Shown: positions 44,256-55,543, counted from the stretch's first letter. The stretch: 64,000 nt of DNA from Pyronema omphalodes (GCA_024516155.1 JAJJXM010000011.1:310001-374000); one strand, 5' to 3'. The notes: generated from the letters alone by a model not told the origin. A program made the numbers and translations.

Positions 44256-46181
44256 ATGCGTGTTTCCCAGCTTACTTTGGCCGCCGCTTTGGCTGTTGCC
44301 GTTTCCGCCCAGACCTACGGAAACGATGTCCAGGAAGTCGCTCCCGTTGCTCAGGACACCTACGGAGCCCCCAGCTTCAGCGCTCCCGCTCCCGTCGCTG
44401 CTCCCGTTGAGAGCGTCAAGAGCGCCCCCGCCTCCATCCCCGCTGCTCCCGTTGAGAGCGTCAAGAGCGCCCCCGCCTCCATCCCCGCTGCTCCCGTTGA
44501 GAGCGTCAAGAGCGTCCCCGCCTCCATCCCCGCTGCTCCCGTTGAGAGCGTCAAGAGCGCCCCCGCCTCCATCCCCGCTGCTCCCGTTGAGAGCGTCAAG
44601 AGCGTCCCCGCCTCCGTCCCCGAGGCTCCCGTTGAGAGCGCTGTGAATGAGCTTCCCAGCTACGGTGTTCCCCAGGAGGCCTCCCCTGCTCCTCAGGTTC
44701 CCGCTCTTCCCAAGGTTCCTGAGGCCTCCAAGGCCCCTGCTCCTACTGTTCCTGAAGCTCCCATTGCTCCTGCAGTCGAATCTCCCGTTCAGTCCGCCAT
44801 CAAGGCCCCCGTCCAGTCTCCTGTCGAGTCTCCCATTGCTCCAGCCGTCGAGTCTCCCGTTGAGTCTGCCGTTGAGTCCCCCAGCTACGGAATCCCCGAG
44901 GCTGCCGCCCCTGTTGTCTCTGAGGCTCCCGTTCAGCCTGCCGTTGAGTCCGCTGTCAAGGCCGTTCCTCAGGCCCCCGTCTCCTCCGCTGTCAAGCCTG
45001 CCGTCTCTGAGACTCCCATTAAGCCCGCTGTTGAGTCCGCTGTCAAGCCTGCTGCCTCCTCCACCACTTGCACTGAGGAGAGCTCCGCCCACGCCACCCC
45101 GGCTGCATCCTCTGCCGTCAAGGCTATTCCTGAGGCTCCCGTCTCCTCTGCTGTCAAGGCTATTCCTGAGGCTCCCGTCTCCTCTGCTGTCAAGCCCGTC
45201 TCCTCCGCTGTCGAGACCCCTGCCGCAGCTTCCACCACCTGCACCGAGAGCTCCTCCGAGGCCGCTACCTCCACTGCCATCGGTGTCCCCGCCCCTCACG
45301 TCACTGCTCCCGCTGAGAGCTCTGCTGTTAAGGGTGTTCCCGGTGCCGTCTCTTCCTCTGTCAATGGAGACACTACTTACGTCTTCGTTCCTGTCACTGA
45401 CAAGGCTACTCCTTCCCCTACCAAGGAGGCCGCCCCTGAGATGACCACCACTGTCATCACCACTGACTATACCACCGTCTGCCCCACCGGAGGAATGACT
45501 ACCGTCCACACCGTCATAACCACCGCAGTCCCTGTTGCCCAAGTCACTGAGACTATCACCATCGGTACCAGCACCACCACTATTTACCCTGAGACCACTG
45601 TCACTGTCTGTGATGAGGACAACGCCGAGTGCCCCACTCACGTCGCCACCCCTGCTCCTCAGGCTCCTTCTTCTTCCGAGGCCGCTGCCGTCCCCACTGG
45701 AATCCCCAGCTACGGAACTCCTTCCTCTGTTGAGGCTCCCGTTGATGCTGCTCCTTCCTCTGAGGCCGCCGCTGTTCCCACCGGAATCCCCAGCTACGGA
45801 ACTCCTTCTGAGGTTGCTCCCCAGCCCGAGTCTGAGCGTAGCACCATCTACTCCACCACCACCACTTACATCCCCACTGGTGCCGCAACTACCTACACTG
45901 TTCCCGCTGCTGTCAGCACCTTCACCTCCATTCCTTTCAGCACTGTCACCGTTCCTTGCTCTTCCGGCTTTGCTCCCTCCCCCGTTGCTCCTTCCGTCGG
46001 AACTGGACTCCCCCTTCCCTCTGGAACTGCTCCCGCTGGAGGCCCCGGATACACCAACGGAACCACTCCTTCCACTCCCGTCTACAGCATCCCTCCTATT
46101 GAGTCTTTCACCTCTGGAGCTGGAAGAGTCGGTGTGAGCGTTGGAGCTTTCGTCATTGCTGCTTTGGCTGCTTTCTTGTAA
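44256..46181 (+). CDS. GPI-anchored Pro/Ala/Ser-rich repeat cell-wall protein
   Basis: A single exon of 641 aa. The N-terminus MRVSQLTLAAALAVAVSA is a signal peptide. Residues 48-122 hold five copies of a 15-aa repeat (AAPVESVKSAPASIP), then looser APVES, SYG and SAVK repeats. A Thr-rich region near residues 390-460 (TTVITTDYTTVCPTGG, then ETITIGTSTTTIYPETTVTV) resembles segments seen in fungal wall proteins. The C-terminus, GAGRVGVSVGAFVIAALAAFL, is a hydrophobic GPI-attachment tail with small residues before it. So the product is probably an extracellular, heavily O-glycosylated adhesin or wall protein. Codon use is strongly C-ending, typical of high expression; this also creates long open frames on the other strand and in other frames. 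The leader is pyrimidine-rich. Confidence 0.88.
   Translation: MRVSQLTLAAALAVAVSAQTYGNDVQEVAPVAQDTYGAPSFSAPAPVAAPVESVKSAPASIPAAPVESVKSAPASIPAAPVESVKSVPASIPAAPVESVKSAPASIPAAPVESVKSVPASVPEAPVESAVNELPSYGVPQEASPAPQVPALPKVPEASKAPAPTVPEAPIAPAVESPVQSAIKAPVQSPVESPIAPAVESPVESAVESPSYGIPEAAAPVVSEAPVQPAVESAVKAVPQAPVSSAVKPAVSETPIKPAVESAVKPAASSTTCTEESSAHATPAASSAVKAIPEAPVSSAVKAIPEAPVSSAVKPVSSAVETPAAASTTCTESSSEAATSTAIGVPAPHVTAPAESSAVKGVPGAVSSSVNGDTTYVFVPVTDKATPSPTKEAAPEMTTTVITTDYTTVCPTGGMTTVHTVITTAVPVAQVTETITIGTSTTTIYPETTVTVCDEDNAECPTHVATPAPQAPSSSEAAAVPTGIPSYGTPSSVEAPVDAAPSSEAAAVPTGIPSYGTPSEVAPQPESERSTIYSTTTTYIPTGAATTYTVPAAVSTFTSIPFSTVTVPCSSGFAPSPVAPSVGTGLPLPSGTAPAGGPGYTNGTTPSTPVYSIPPIESFTSGAGRVGVSVGAFVIAALAAFL
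44397..44621 (+). repeat. 45-bp coding minisatellite, five copies
   Basis: Five consecutive 45-bp units (44397, 44442, 44487, 44532 and 44577), each encoding 15 aa, nearly identical at DNA level. They differ mainly by GCC/GTC (Ala/Val) in the order A, A, V, A, V. A partial sixth unit follows. In-frame unit gain or loss would change the length of the wall protein. Confidence 0.95.
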
Positions 46182-47280
46182 AATGGGGTTTACGAATTTA
46201 GGGTAGTACTGTAGTGTAGTATAATTTTACGAGGTGATGAACACTTCGCTTCAGTTTGCTTTGTTGTTGATCAATAACTGTTTTTTATTTGTTATTACTT
46301 CGTTTGGACTTTTTTGGTATTTTTTTTCTGGTGTTATGGATACGGAAAGCGTACGGGGTTGTATGTATGGGAGAACCAAACTTGTAGATGATGCACTGAG
46401 ATTTTTTTTTTCAATTTGGGAAAAAAAAAGGCTTTAAAATTATTTTCTTCGGAGCTAAACTATTTGGTAGATTATTGGTGAAAAACTCAATGATGATGAA
46501 GGAAGGATTTTATGCATGAGAAAATTTAAGAGGATATGTAGAACAGGGAATAGTAAATATTAGGATTGAGTGATTAATCTTTATGATACAATTCAGTTGC
46601 TTGTCTATGTATGGATACCTCGGCGTTAGTCTCAAACTTCCTTTGTGAATTTAGATTAGGAAGGACATTGGCACGTTCCGAGAAACAGCTTGAGGGTGGA
46701 GAGAAACGGAGAGAAGCGATGAAACGAACCGAAATTTGGGATTAAGACAACCTAAAATGTGAATCAAGTGAACGGTATAAATTGCGGGGTGCAGATTCTG
46801 AGATTCATTCCGAAAACCCTCCCAGGATGTCGTTACATGGAAACTTCCCGTGTGCTGCTTTATTATAGGGTTTAGGGCTTCGCTTAGTTGGTTTTCTGAT
46901 ATGTGTATGTATAATGATATGCTTTTGCTTGTTTTTTCTTTCTTTTTTCTTTCTTTCTTTTTTCTTTCTCCTTTTTTTTTCTTTTTTTTGAGGGGGGGTG
47001 GGGGGTGGGTCTTTATGTAGCGGCCATGTTTTCGGCACAACAGATGAAGGGGAAAGACTGCTGCTGGAGACTTTTTTTATCTGCGGATTAGACGAACAGC
47101 AGGGCTTTGGTTTACGGTAATGTTGTGTGTGGGGTTCGTAATATTATGGGCTGTGGTTTATAATGTGTCGAGATGAGAAGAAACCAGAATTGGAAAATTC
47201 CGTACATGGGATGGGTTACCCCCCCCCCCCCCACCCCACCCCGCGGAGTCATGTGTGAAGTTTGAATAGTGAGGTGAGAC

Positions 47281-48897
47281 ATTCTCTACGGCAACGCATC
47301 TGTACATGGAGGGACAAAAAACTTTTGCACTTTTGATTTGCATTTGCACTTTTAATTTTTCACTTTTCATCCGTTGCAGCGCAACAACACAGCCACACCA
47401 CTGGTTAACTCACAGATTCTCACGCTTGCAGAACACCTCCAAAATGTGGACTCGGCGAATCATGTATTAATATGCCGCTGAATATAGAAATGAAAACTCT
47501 CATACAACATGCTATCATTGCCAGGAATGGATAGACTATGAGAGCAATGCGAATGATAACTGGATAATAATCACATGTCACGGTAGCTTTCTTTTAGAGT
47601 TCTAACTTTCAATTCTGAAGAATATAGGTTTAGGGGTTGTAATAGCTAGATAGCGTCTGTACATGGAAGTTTCATCATGAAGTGACTAGGTGAACATATA
47701 TAGGGAGGAGGTATGAGAGAGGAGGTGCGGTGAGAGAGGAGATGTGGGCAAGAAGAGTCAAGTGAGTAGGTAAAAATAAGGAGAGATATATGCAGGGAGA
47801 TGGGTGAGGAGATCTGAGAGACGGTCGCTGAAGGTGGGAGACTGAACCTCCGCGATGTATTAACACCATTGCATATGTCATGATCATTGAGATGAGCGTG
47901 ATGGTGGGATTTAAATGGAATCAAAACACAATATAGCACAGCACAAATGGGCGGGTTTGGAAGTCATCTCAGGCTTAAGAGTGTGATCAATGTGCCTGCG
48001 TTATGAACATTGTGACCAAATTAGGTCTATAAGTCAGCCGTTATCATTTTTATGCATTCAATACAATTCCATAAAGTTATAGGTTTCATGCAAATTCCAG
48101 TTCCGAAGGACAGCTCATAGTGATAAGGAAACAAAGATGATTCCACCATAATTTCAACCCCAACAAAATCATTATCCGTGTTCACACAGAAGAATCCTGA
48201 TCCACCTCCATACTATCCTGATCATCCTTGACGTCACTGTGTGAATCGTCTATTTCTTCCCCATCACAATCACCCGAGAGATCAATAGCCGATAGTGTGT
48301 CCAGCCTCTTATGATCCAACGTTGCAAGAGGGTGGAGAATCGCCGTCTAGCATTGTCTCCAATGACCTCTTTGTCCCTTTTGCCCTGCACAATACATTCT
48401 TAACTCGCCTCTGTCTCCTCTCCTCTCCTCACCTCTCCTCTGTTGTCATCTGCTCTCCCGTGCTCTCCCCAGCTCTCCTCTACTCTCCTCTACTCTCCTC
48501 TGCTCTCCTCCGTTCTCCTCCGCTCTACTCTGCTCTACTCTGCTCTACTCTGCTCTACTCTGCTCTACTCTGCTCTACTCTGCTCTACTCTGCTCTACTC
48601 TGCTCTACTCTGCTCTACTCTGTAGCAGCGGTGCGCGGCGGGTAGCGTCGCCGCTGTGTAAGTAGCCTACATACAACTGATGTATACGCGCTTGCGATTT
48701 TGTGATGCGCGCCTGTCACTGTTTTAGTCAGCGGTGTGGCTGTGTCGTTGTGGTGACAATCTATTTTGGTAGGTGGGTACTCCTCCTCTGTTGCACTGCT
48801 GCGTTGCAACGGATGAAAAGTGAAAAAGGCAAATGCAAATTAAAAATGCAAAGTTTTTTTGTCCCTCCATGTACAGATGCGTTGCCGTAAATTCTCC
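47281..48897. mobile_element. Candidate non-autonomous DNA transposon with long inverted ends
   Basis: The left arm (47288-47385) and right arm (48794-48888) are inverted copies: ACGGCAACGCATCTGTACAT on the left against ATGTACAGATGCGTTGCCGT on the right. The match continues inward through GGAGGGAC, an AT-rich part and TTTTCATCCGTTGCA. A further inverted match (AACACAGCCACACC on the left, 48729-48753 on the right) lies after an insertion of about 45 bp in the right arm. The ends are bordered by ACATTCTCT (47279-47287) and AAATTCTCC (48889-48897), a 7-of-9 direct repeat. Long inverted ends with 9-bp target duplications are typical of Mutator-like elements; the interior has no transposase. Confidence 0.55.
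48421..48620 (+). repeat. 10-bp pyrimidine minisatellite, 20 units
   Basis: Twenty consecutive 10-bp units in constant register. From 48531 to 48620 there are nine perfect TGCTCTACTC units. Units to the left become progressively different (TACTCTCCTC, AGCTCTCCTC, TGTTGTCATC). It lies within the right half of the candidate transposon. Confidence 0.95.
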
Positions 48898-49318
48898 AGA
48901 TTCTCCGCGTTTCTGTTTTTTTTTTTTTTTTTTTTTTTTTTAAGGTTTCAAGGGAAACGTTTCTCATTATATGTATATGCATTAGGGAAAATGTATGTAA
49001 AAAAAAAAAAGAGAAGTTCTTTTTTGTTTATCCTTCGAACTGGAATTCCAAATATTAACTTCCCGTAAGCCCTATATTAAGCAATCTTCTTTACATCCAT
49101 CATTCCCCCTCCCAAAAAAAAAAAAACATCGCTACAATACATCAATCAATCCCATAACATAAAATAGTCTTCCCAAAGTTACAATAAAAAAATATTCGTC
49201 TTATCCTTTACATAATAAAGAGTGTGTATCGGTATCGATATCGATATCAATATCTGACTGACGCTGACGCTGACGCACACCTTGAATTTTACATCCAAAC
49301 ATGTCCATCGTATATCCG

Positions 49319-51697
49319 TTATACAACATGCCTCGAGCGCCTTCTAGTTCTCCAATCCGTGTCTTCCTCTTTCTTAATCACCGGATCTATCAACTCCGAT
49401 TTCACCTCCGTCTTCGCCTCAATTTCCTTCTTCTCCGGGATCGGCTCTACAAAAACACCACCAATCCAGCACCAACATCTCATCAGCTCTCCACTGACCT
49501 CTCGTTCACCGGCGCGCACATTGGAATTTTGTTCCACAACTTTTTCAACTCCCTTCCATAAGTGCTCACGTTTTTTGGCAGAGAACTCTTCGCGGAGAAC
49601 TTGGTCGCGGAGGTGGACTACGGCAATGTATGGACGTTCAGGATGGGCGGCTGCGTTTTGTGCTAGGTGAGAGAGCGCAATATGGACGAGTTTTGTTACT
49701 TGTTTGTTGTAGACGCGGCGGTAGGCGATGGTAGAGCGGGTGCGAAGAAGTGCAGCTACAGCGAGAATTATTCCTGGTTTTTTTTCATGTTAGTTAAACC
49801 GGAATTAAGATTTCACTGGCTTGGGGGATGCTGTGAATATTTTGCAGGGGGAAATATACCAATAATTTCGACTCGATGTCTGGCCACGGATCCTGCGATG
49901 AAGAGGCGGATTGAGCAGCCAAACGGAAGCGCGGCGAGGGAGGTTGAGTGGAGTGTTGAGTAACCGTTCCTGTGGGGTTGAGGGACCTAGGGGTCAGATA
50001 AGATTGTTCCTCTTTGTTTGTGTTTCGTCTGCTATTGAGACTTACTTGTCGGTTCTAACCACAACCTCCTCGCGGTTACTAACATCTTCTAAAGCATATC
50101 TGAAGAGCTCTGAGAATTCTCGATCTGACAAAGACGCCTGTTAATCCTCCAATTATATTAGTCTAATCCTCTTTTGAATTATACTGCAAAATTTTATCAT
50201 GTGAAATGTAGTTATGCAGATATAAAAAAAACTAGTCACAAGACGGTGGTAAGAAGGGACTGACGGCTTTGCGATCGTATAGAACTTGCCTCAGATCGGC
50301 CTCCGAGACACCTTCCAGGTCTAAGTCCCCGCTTAGAAACTTTTCTTTGCATCTTTGCTCGGCGCCGTTCTTTCGTAAGATATCGAGGGCCGCATCAGAC
50401 ATAATCATTATTCGTCGCTCCTTTTCGGTGTCGGCTACGCAGGCAGGAGGGATAGGGAGAAGCCCTCCAAGAGCCGCCCAACTATTGACTTTGATATAGT
50501 CATCCACGCACTCTAGCTCCATGCCCGGATAGCACCGTGCATGCGCTGGGCACGGTTCACACTCAGGACGCATCAAGTCAACGAAGGGACTGGCATCCTC
50601 TGGCTGGCGCTGATCTGCTCCGAAAGTTAGTACAGCGGCGTTTAAACTTCCACGAGACTAGACCACATACCGAGTCCGCCAACACCGCAATAGCCGACTT
50701 CAATCTTCTCATTTCTCCACCAGGCGCCATAGGCGGCCAAAACGAGCAAAATGAACGCGAGAAAAACATTACCGCCTTGGCCGCCAGAAGTATGCCTGGG
50801 AGGTTCGCGCCTGGCCAACTCCTGTGGTGATTCCTGTGCCAACTCTAGTGCTTCCGAAGGCTCAAACTCCTCACCAGGTTCGAGTCCGTCGTCCACAGGT
50901 TCCGTTTTAATGAAGTTGCTACCATTAACAGCGGTCCTTGTAGACTGCCGGCGCTTCTTAACTGGCTCGACTGTGCGTGAAACAATTTCAGAACGACTGT
51001 AGTCTTGAGCCGCCTGATCATATTCTTCTGGCTCCTGTTTGATAACCCCCTCTGTTCTTCTCCGGGTAGAAACTGAACTTCTTGACCGTGAACTTGGGGT
51101 CGGAACACCAACAGTCTTACGTCTATCTGCTCCCGGAACAATAACAGGTGCTGGTGGCGATCCCATTTGGAACGGATTGTGAGACGAAAAAGGCGTGTCT
51201 GATGCCTGGCTTGCTCCTTCATCTTGTCTGCTTGGGATAACCGTGTCCTCCACAGGCATCACAATGCTCTTCCTAGTCTTTCTAACGGTAGCCGGTGTAT
51301 TCTCATTCTCGACAACTCCTACGCTCTTCCTCAACGGCGTTCTTCCAGTCGATTTCCGTGTACTTCTTGCAGGCGTCTCGTCTGATTCCTCTGCCGCATC
51401 CGCCGTTATGCCTCTCGTCGACCTGCGACTTCTTCGTCCTGGAGTTGCGCCGATTTCGTTCCCATCTGGAGTATTACCTGCGTCAATCATTCCCACAGTG
51501 CTGGGTAGTACGCGAGAAGTGGCGCCCCGAATTTGCGCAGCTTTGGACGCTACATGCTGGAGAAACAAGTCGACTAACACCGACTTTTTGGCGGAGGAGG
51601 GGTAATCGACATCGTGCTTTAGAAGAATTCCACGAAGTTCGGCAACTTTAAGGGTGCTGGGATCGAAACCGGGCTCGAGGTAGGATTCGTCGTCCAT
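49319..51697 (-). CDS. SRC1: Src1/Heh-type inner nuclear membrane protein (HeH and MSC domains)
   Basis: Five exons: 51697-50671, 50614-50265, 50137-50046, 49969-49860 and 49773-49319. Phases agree and give 677 aa. The N-terminal helix-extension-helix (HeH/LEM-like) motif spans about residues 14-50: LKVAELRGILLKHDVDYPSS, AKKSVLVDLFLQHV. A long Ser/Arg-rich nucleoplasmic region with SRRSTRG- and KKRRQS-type basic motifs follows. A first membrane segment (NVFLAFILLVLAAYGAWW, about 310-327) and a second near 522-535 (IIGIILAVAALL) flank the lumenal Man1-Src1 C-terminal region with CEPCPAHARCYPG. The tail contains EHLWKGVEKVVEQNSNVRAG, the MSC signature. Such proteins tether chromatin (rDNA, telomeres) to the nuclear envelope and help nuclear pore quality control. 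Divergent from the NECAP-like gene. Confidence 0.93.
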
Positions 51698-52356
51698 TGT
51701 GATTGGTATTTCGCTGGGCTTTGGACAATCGGTGGGCGATGAAGGTCGGGACTTTTATGGGGTCCCTCGCTTGGGCAGTCGTTAAAGATGATTGTTGTAT
51801 GCGCTTTCCAACTGGCGATTTATATATTCACGAGTTTCTCGTTGGTCGCGAGGTGATGATGTCTTCGGGCGTCGTGTCTTTGCCCAGTTCTTGCTTCGTC
51901 TCAGTCCTCTTGGGGTTGGCGTGGCCCTTTGTTAGCGCTGTCACTCGCCAGCTCAGGTGTCTCCCTGTCGCAGGGCAACACAGCCAGCAGGATAAGCGAG
52001 TAAAGAGGAAGAAGCTGAGCGATGATGCGAAAACAAGACAAAAGTCAATAATTCCATAATTCCATAATTCCATAATTCCATAATTCAATAATTATTACAA
52101 GATCCAATCCTCATAAAGCCCAATAATACGACAATTCTAATAAATTCAGTCCTCATAAAATAAGTCGTGCTGCGATGCCCCTCATTACCAAGATGCTCCA
52201 CTGGCCGCTGGCGTTGCTCATTCCCCCCACATTCCTAGCTGGACCCCAAATCACGGAGCAGCTCAAAACAATGAACAACGCAGCATTCCCACCGAAAATC
52301 GAGACCCTCCCCCGCCTTCCATTCCCCACCGCCGAATCGCCAATCCCACAACAAAC
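51698..52356. promoter_or_regulatory. Divergent promoter region of SRC1 and the NECAP-like gene
   Basis: 659 bases between two start codons. It contains an 8-bp microsatellite (52048-52093). The right part is C-rich without G runs (CCCCCCACATTCCTAGC), as in many fungal leaders. No coding signal. Confidence 0.5.
52048..52093. repeat. 8-bp microsatellite
   Basis: ATAATTCC repeated nearly six times, with the last full unit changed to ATAATTCA. It is in the shared promoter region of SRC1 and the NECAP-like gene. Confidence 0.95.
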
Positions 52357-53217
52357 ATGACCGACGAGGTTCAGCGAGTATTACACACCTTTCCTAAGGT
52401 CCATATTTACGCGATTCCACCTCTTGGCTCAAACCAGGGGTACCGTGCTTCGCAATGGAATGTCGACAACGAGAAGGCGCGCATCTTCACTGCGCGGATA
52501 CGCATCATCGAGACATACAACTCTGAAACCGTAAGAACAGATATCCGTCTTGAAGACCCCAACTCTGGGGATTTGTTCGCAAATTGCCCCTACGAAGTAT
52601 GTGCAGAACTTTCCCCTCACTACATTTTGACAGAGCTTCGGAAGCCCGGGCTTCAAACGCAATTGAGCTTCGTTTTTTACTATATGTACTAATCCCACTC
52701 TAGGCCGCCTTCTGCGTTGAGCAAGTAGTCGACAGCTCCCGTTTCTTTGCCGTCCGAGTCGTCGACGGCAACAACAAGGCAATCCTCGGTATCGGTTTCG
52801 AGCAGCGTGACGATGCCTTCAACTTTGGAGTTGCCCTTCAAGACATTCGCCGACAGCAAGATGCTGAAAAGGCCGCAAAGAACCCCGCCCCGCCTGTCGC
52901 CGAAAAGAAAGACTATAGCTTGAAGGAAGGAGAGACTATTAGCATTACCATTGGGGTTCGTTTATCCTGAAATTTCCATGGATTGGCTTTTCGGTATGAA
53001 TTTCAGGATTTGATTTGCTAAATGGATACAGAACAAGGGTCGCCGTAGAGGACCTTCTTCCAACCCTACAAGCAATAACAATAACTCCGACCTCCCACTA
53101 CCTTTTCTCCCACCACCACCCAGCGCCGAAGATGTCAAGCGCAGACAATCCCGTAACTTGGACGAAGAGGAAGTCAAGCTTGGATTCGATGATGATGCCT
53201 TCGGCGATTTTGTCTAG
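52357..53217 (+). CDS. NECAP-like adaptin-ear-binding endocytic protein
   Basis: Three exons: 52357-52596, 52704-52955 and 53032-53217; all introns phase 0; 225 aa. The NECAP PH-like (PHear, DUF1681) domain spans about residues 5-140: VHIYAIPPLGSNQGYRASQW, ARIFTARIRIIETYNSE, then after the first splice AAFCVEQVVDSSRFFAVRV, GIGFEQRDDAFNFGVALQD and KEGETISITIG. The tail has a poly-Pro stretch and ends EEEVKLGFDDDAFGDFV, with acidic-phenylalanine motifs of the kind bound by adaptor ear domains. NECAPs act in clathrin-mediated endocytosis with AP-2. The length matches the family. The ATG at 52357 gives the expected N-terminus directly before the conserved block. Confidence 0.93.
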
Positions 53218-54982
53218 ACTCTCATCTGTTTTTTTCAAAAGTCAAGATTAATCTAGTAAGTACTATGAAAATGATATGTGAAGTGTTTTAGTATTAAGTA
53301 CTCTGGGATGGTGTTCTGTTTTATTTATTGGCGGCTGGCGCCTTTTTTCTACAGAGCTATCTCACTCCTTGCTACGATAGTTGATAGTTGATAGTTGATA
53401 GTCCATACTCTCTATTCTGTTACTCTACTTGGGCCTATGTATTGAAATACCCAATTCCGATATGTTGTAATTCTAATTCTCCATCAGTCCGTGGCTTGTG
53501 ACGAAATGTGGAACGTGTGATTGTATGAGTGACCGACTATGACGCACTCAGTAATTGCAACCCGAGTGAACTGGACCCAGAAAAAACCACGCGCGCAGAC
53601 TGGCCAGCTGCATGCCTCACTTCTATTCTTTGTTTCTATAAAAACTTGGGTAAAGCCAACCAGACGATAATTCTCAATCATTGTCATCATCTCATTCCTT
53701 ACAGTCAGTAATGAGCAATTGTTTGTGTAACTTTGTATGAAACTGGTAGTTCGCCTATAATATGGCAAGCCCTTACGATGACCAAGGTTTCTGGATATAT
53801 TGATACTTGGAAAAAATACCAGTCATCAAAAAACCGTTGAGGGCCAAGGATTACCTTGAGCTGAATACAAGGAATGATTATTTTTGAGTCAACATCAGGG
53901 TCGGGCTCCTATTCAAGGATTCGGGGGGGGGGGAGGGGGGGTGACAGTGGGGACGCGAGGGGAGGAGGAGGTGGTGAGTTACAAGCTCCGCGTGTAATCT
54001 AGACGGCTGGGTTAAGCTGTTTATTTAAAGTTGCATGAGTTGAAGTTACGTGGGTCATGTGATCCTATAACCATAACTATAGTCCTATCCTTCAATCAGC
54101 CACCAGCCGTTTTGTTCGCAGATCATTCGACATTCACCATGCTCCACCTCTACAACATTCACCATCATCAAGTTCCAACTCATTATTTCTGCTGAACGAA
54201 GCACTGTGGCAGCTGAAAAAAACGTACTCATTAAATCAAGCTGTAGGTACCGTAATCAATTGTTGATGAATAAACGCTTAAACTTCACTCTACTTACAGC
54301 CTTGACACAGAGCTCGAAATCTGAGCAAAGAATACCAAACCTCCAGAAACTTTCATCCTACCTTCTTTCCTTGAACAATGATACGACCCATTGCCACTGT
54401 TCTCTATTGTTCGGTGCTCCGTTGCATGATTGTGAATGGATACTGCCCTCACGATGCTGGTATGGAAGCAGGCGGAGGAAAAGTGAGCATGGGGTTCCAG
54501 GAATTTTGTGCTCGAGTATCAACGATGGGTTCTATCGTGGTCTTGAGTTAAATTACGTTAAGAGAAGTTGGTGCTTTGAAGTCTCGTATTAGTTTCATCC
54601 TCGTGGAATCTTCAAAACTAAATTGTGAGTACCTTCATCCCACTGCCAATTTTTAATGGTAGACTCAAATTTCGGTCCACTGGCAGATGTATAAGGGTTA
54701 CCCTACCCCAAGAATCAGCCTTCCTATCAAATATTATCGTGCCATACTACGTCAGTCTATCACCCAGTGCTCTGATACTTTTATAATGATGGATACCGGC
54801 ATTGAAATGCGTGTACGAAAGTAGAGGTTAGAAAAGTGAGTAGGGGGTTTCAGTAATGCTAAGTAGACGAGTGTCAGTAGGCAGGCAGTTTGGCTGATCT
54901 AATATCTTATCACATTGAGAGAAATCGTTATCATGCGGTTTCTCTTCGAGATACCCATCGATGACATCTTTCCACCATATTT

Positions 54983-55543
54983 ATGAGAAGGCTGTCGAAA
55001 CACATCCCGGAGGATAAAAATATACAGTTTACTAGCGGAAACAGCAGCGTTGTACTGAAAGTTCCAGTCTGTAAGCATGTTTTCACTTCTGCTGAAAAGC
55101 GATGTTCACGAGCATTCGCTAACAAGCTGCGGCCTGACTACGATCCACGGCTCCACAATGATGACTGCTCTGACCATAGCAGTGCTTCTACCTCCGATAA
55201 TGGTCATGATGACATAATACTTTAGGACACGTCGACCAGTGGTATGCGCTGGGCAGCAGCCTACCTCAATCGTGATGGCGAGACCAATTTTTCAGCTGTT
55301 GCATCTCAAATGCAGAGACGTAATTCAACCCGTTCATTTTCCTATATTCTTCTGGAAGAAGACATCAACGATGAGATTGTTTATTCTTTTACAAAGGTCC
55401 CTCTGTTCTTCTCGGTATCATTGGCAGCGGGGGATGCTAAATGGCATATGGCTTATGTCAAAACCATGACTATCCATGCAAGAGGCAGGCTTGCTGTGGT
55501 TGTACCTAATGGCTTTCGAAAGATCATTGACGGCAATTGGTAG
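54983..55543 (+). pseudogene. Open frame interrupted by a single in-frame TAG
   Basis: From the ATG at 54983 the frame runs 80 codons to a TAG at 55223-55225 and then continues open, in the same frame, for 105 more codons to 55543. The first part has KHIPEDKNIQFTSGNSSVVL, the second MRWAAAYLNRDGETNFSAV and SLAAGDAKWHMAYVKTMTI, which read like ordinary protein. No good splice sites remove the TAG: the only GT nearby leaves an intron of about 26 nt. This may be a decayed gene or a 3' exon of an uncalled gene. No family recognised. Confidence 0.3.

Larger units (their letters stand above)
46182..49318. other. Gene-poor intergenic region with a candidate non-coding transposon
   Basis: About 3.1 kb between convergent genes. 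It holds a polypyrimidine tract near 46926-46989, C-rich and G-rich runs, and the 1.6-kb element with inverted ends (47281-48897). A (GATATC)n and (GCTGAC)n stretch lies at 49223-49275. No supportable gene. Confidence 0.5.

Noticed and set aside
44220..45641. 473-codon minus-strand frame, plus 263- to 265-codon plus-strand frames over the same gene
   Set aside because: These are shadows of the GPI-protein gene, caused by its strongly C-ending codons and repeats. Their translations are Gly/Asp/Ser- or Leu/Pro-rich repeats with no signal or domain.
46926..46989. Polypyrimidine and G-rich run near 46980 as a possible retroelement tail
   Set aside because: No flanking duplication or coding remnant; treated as a simple repeat.
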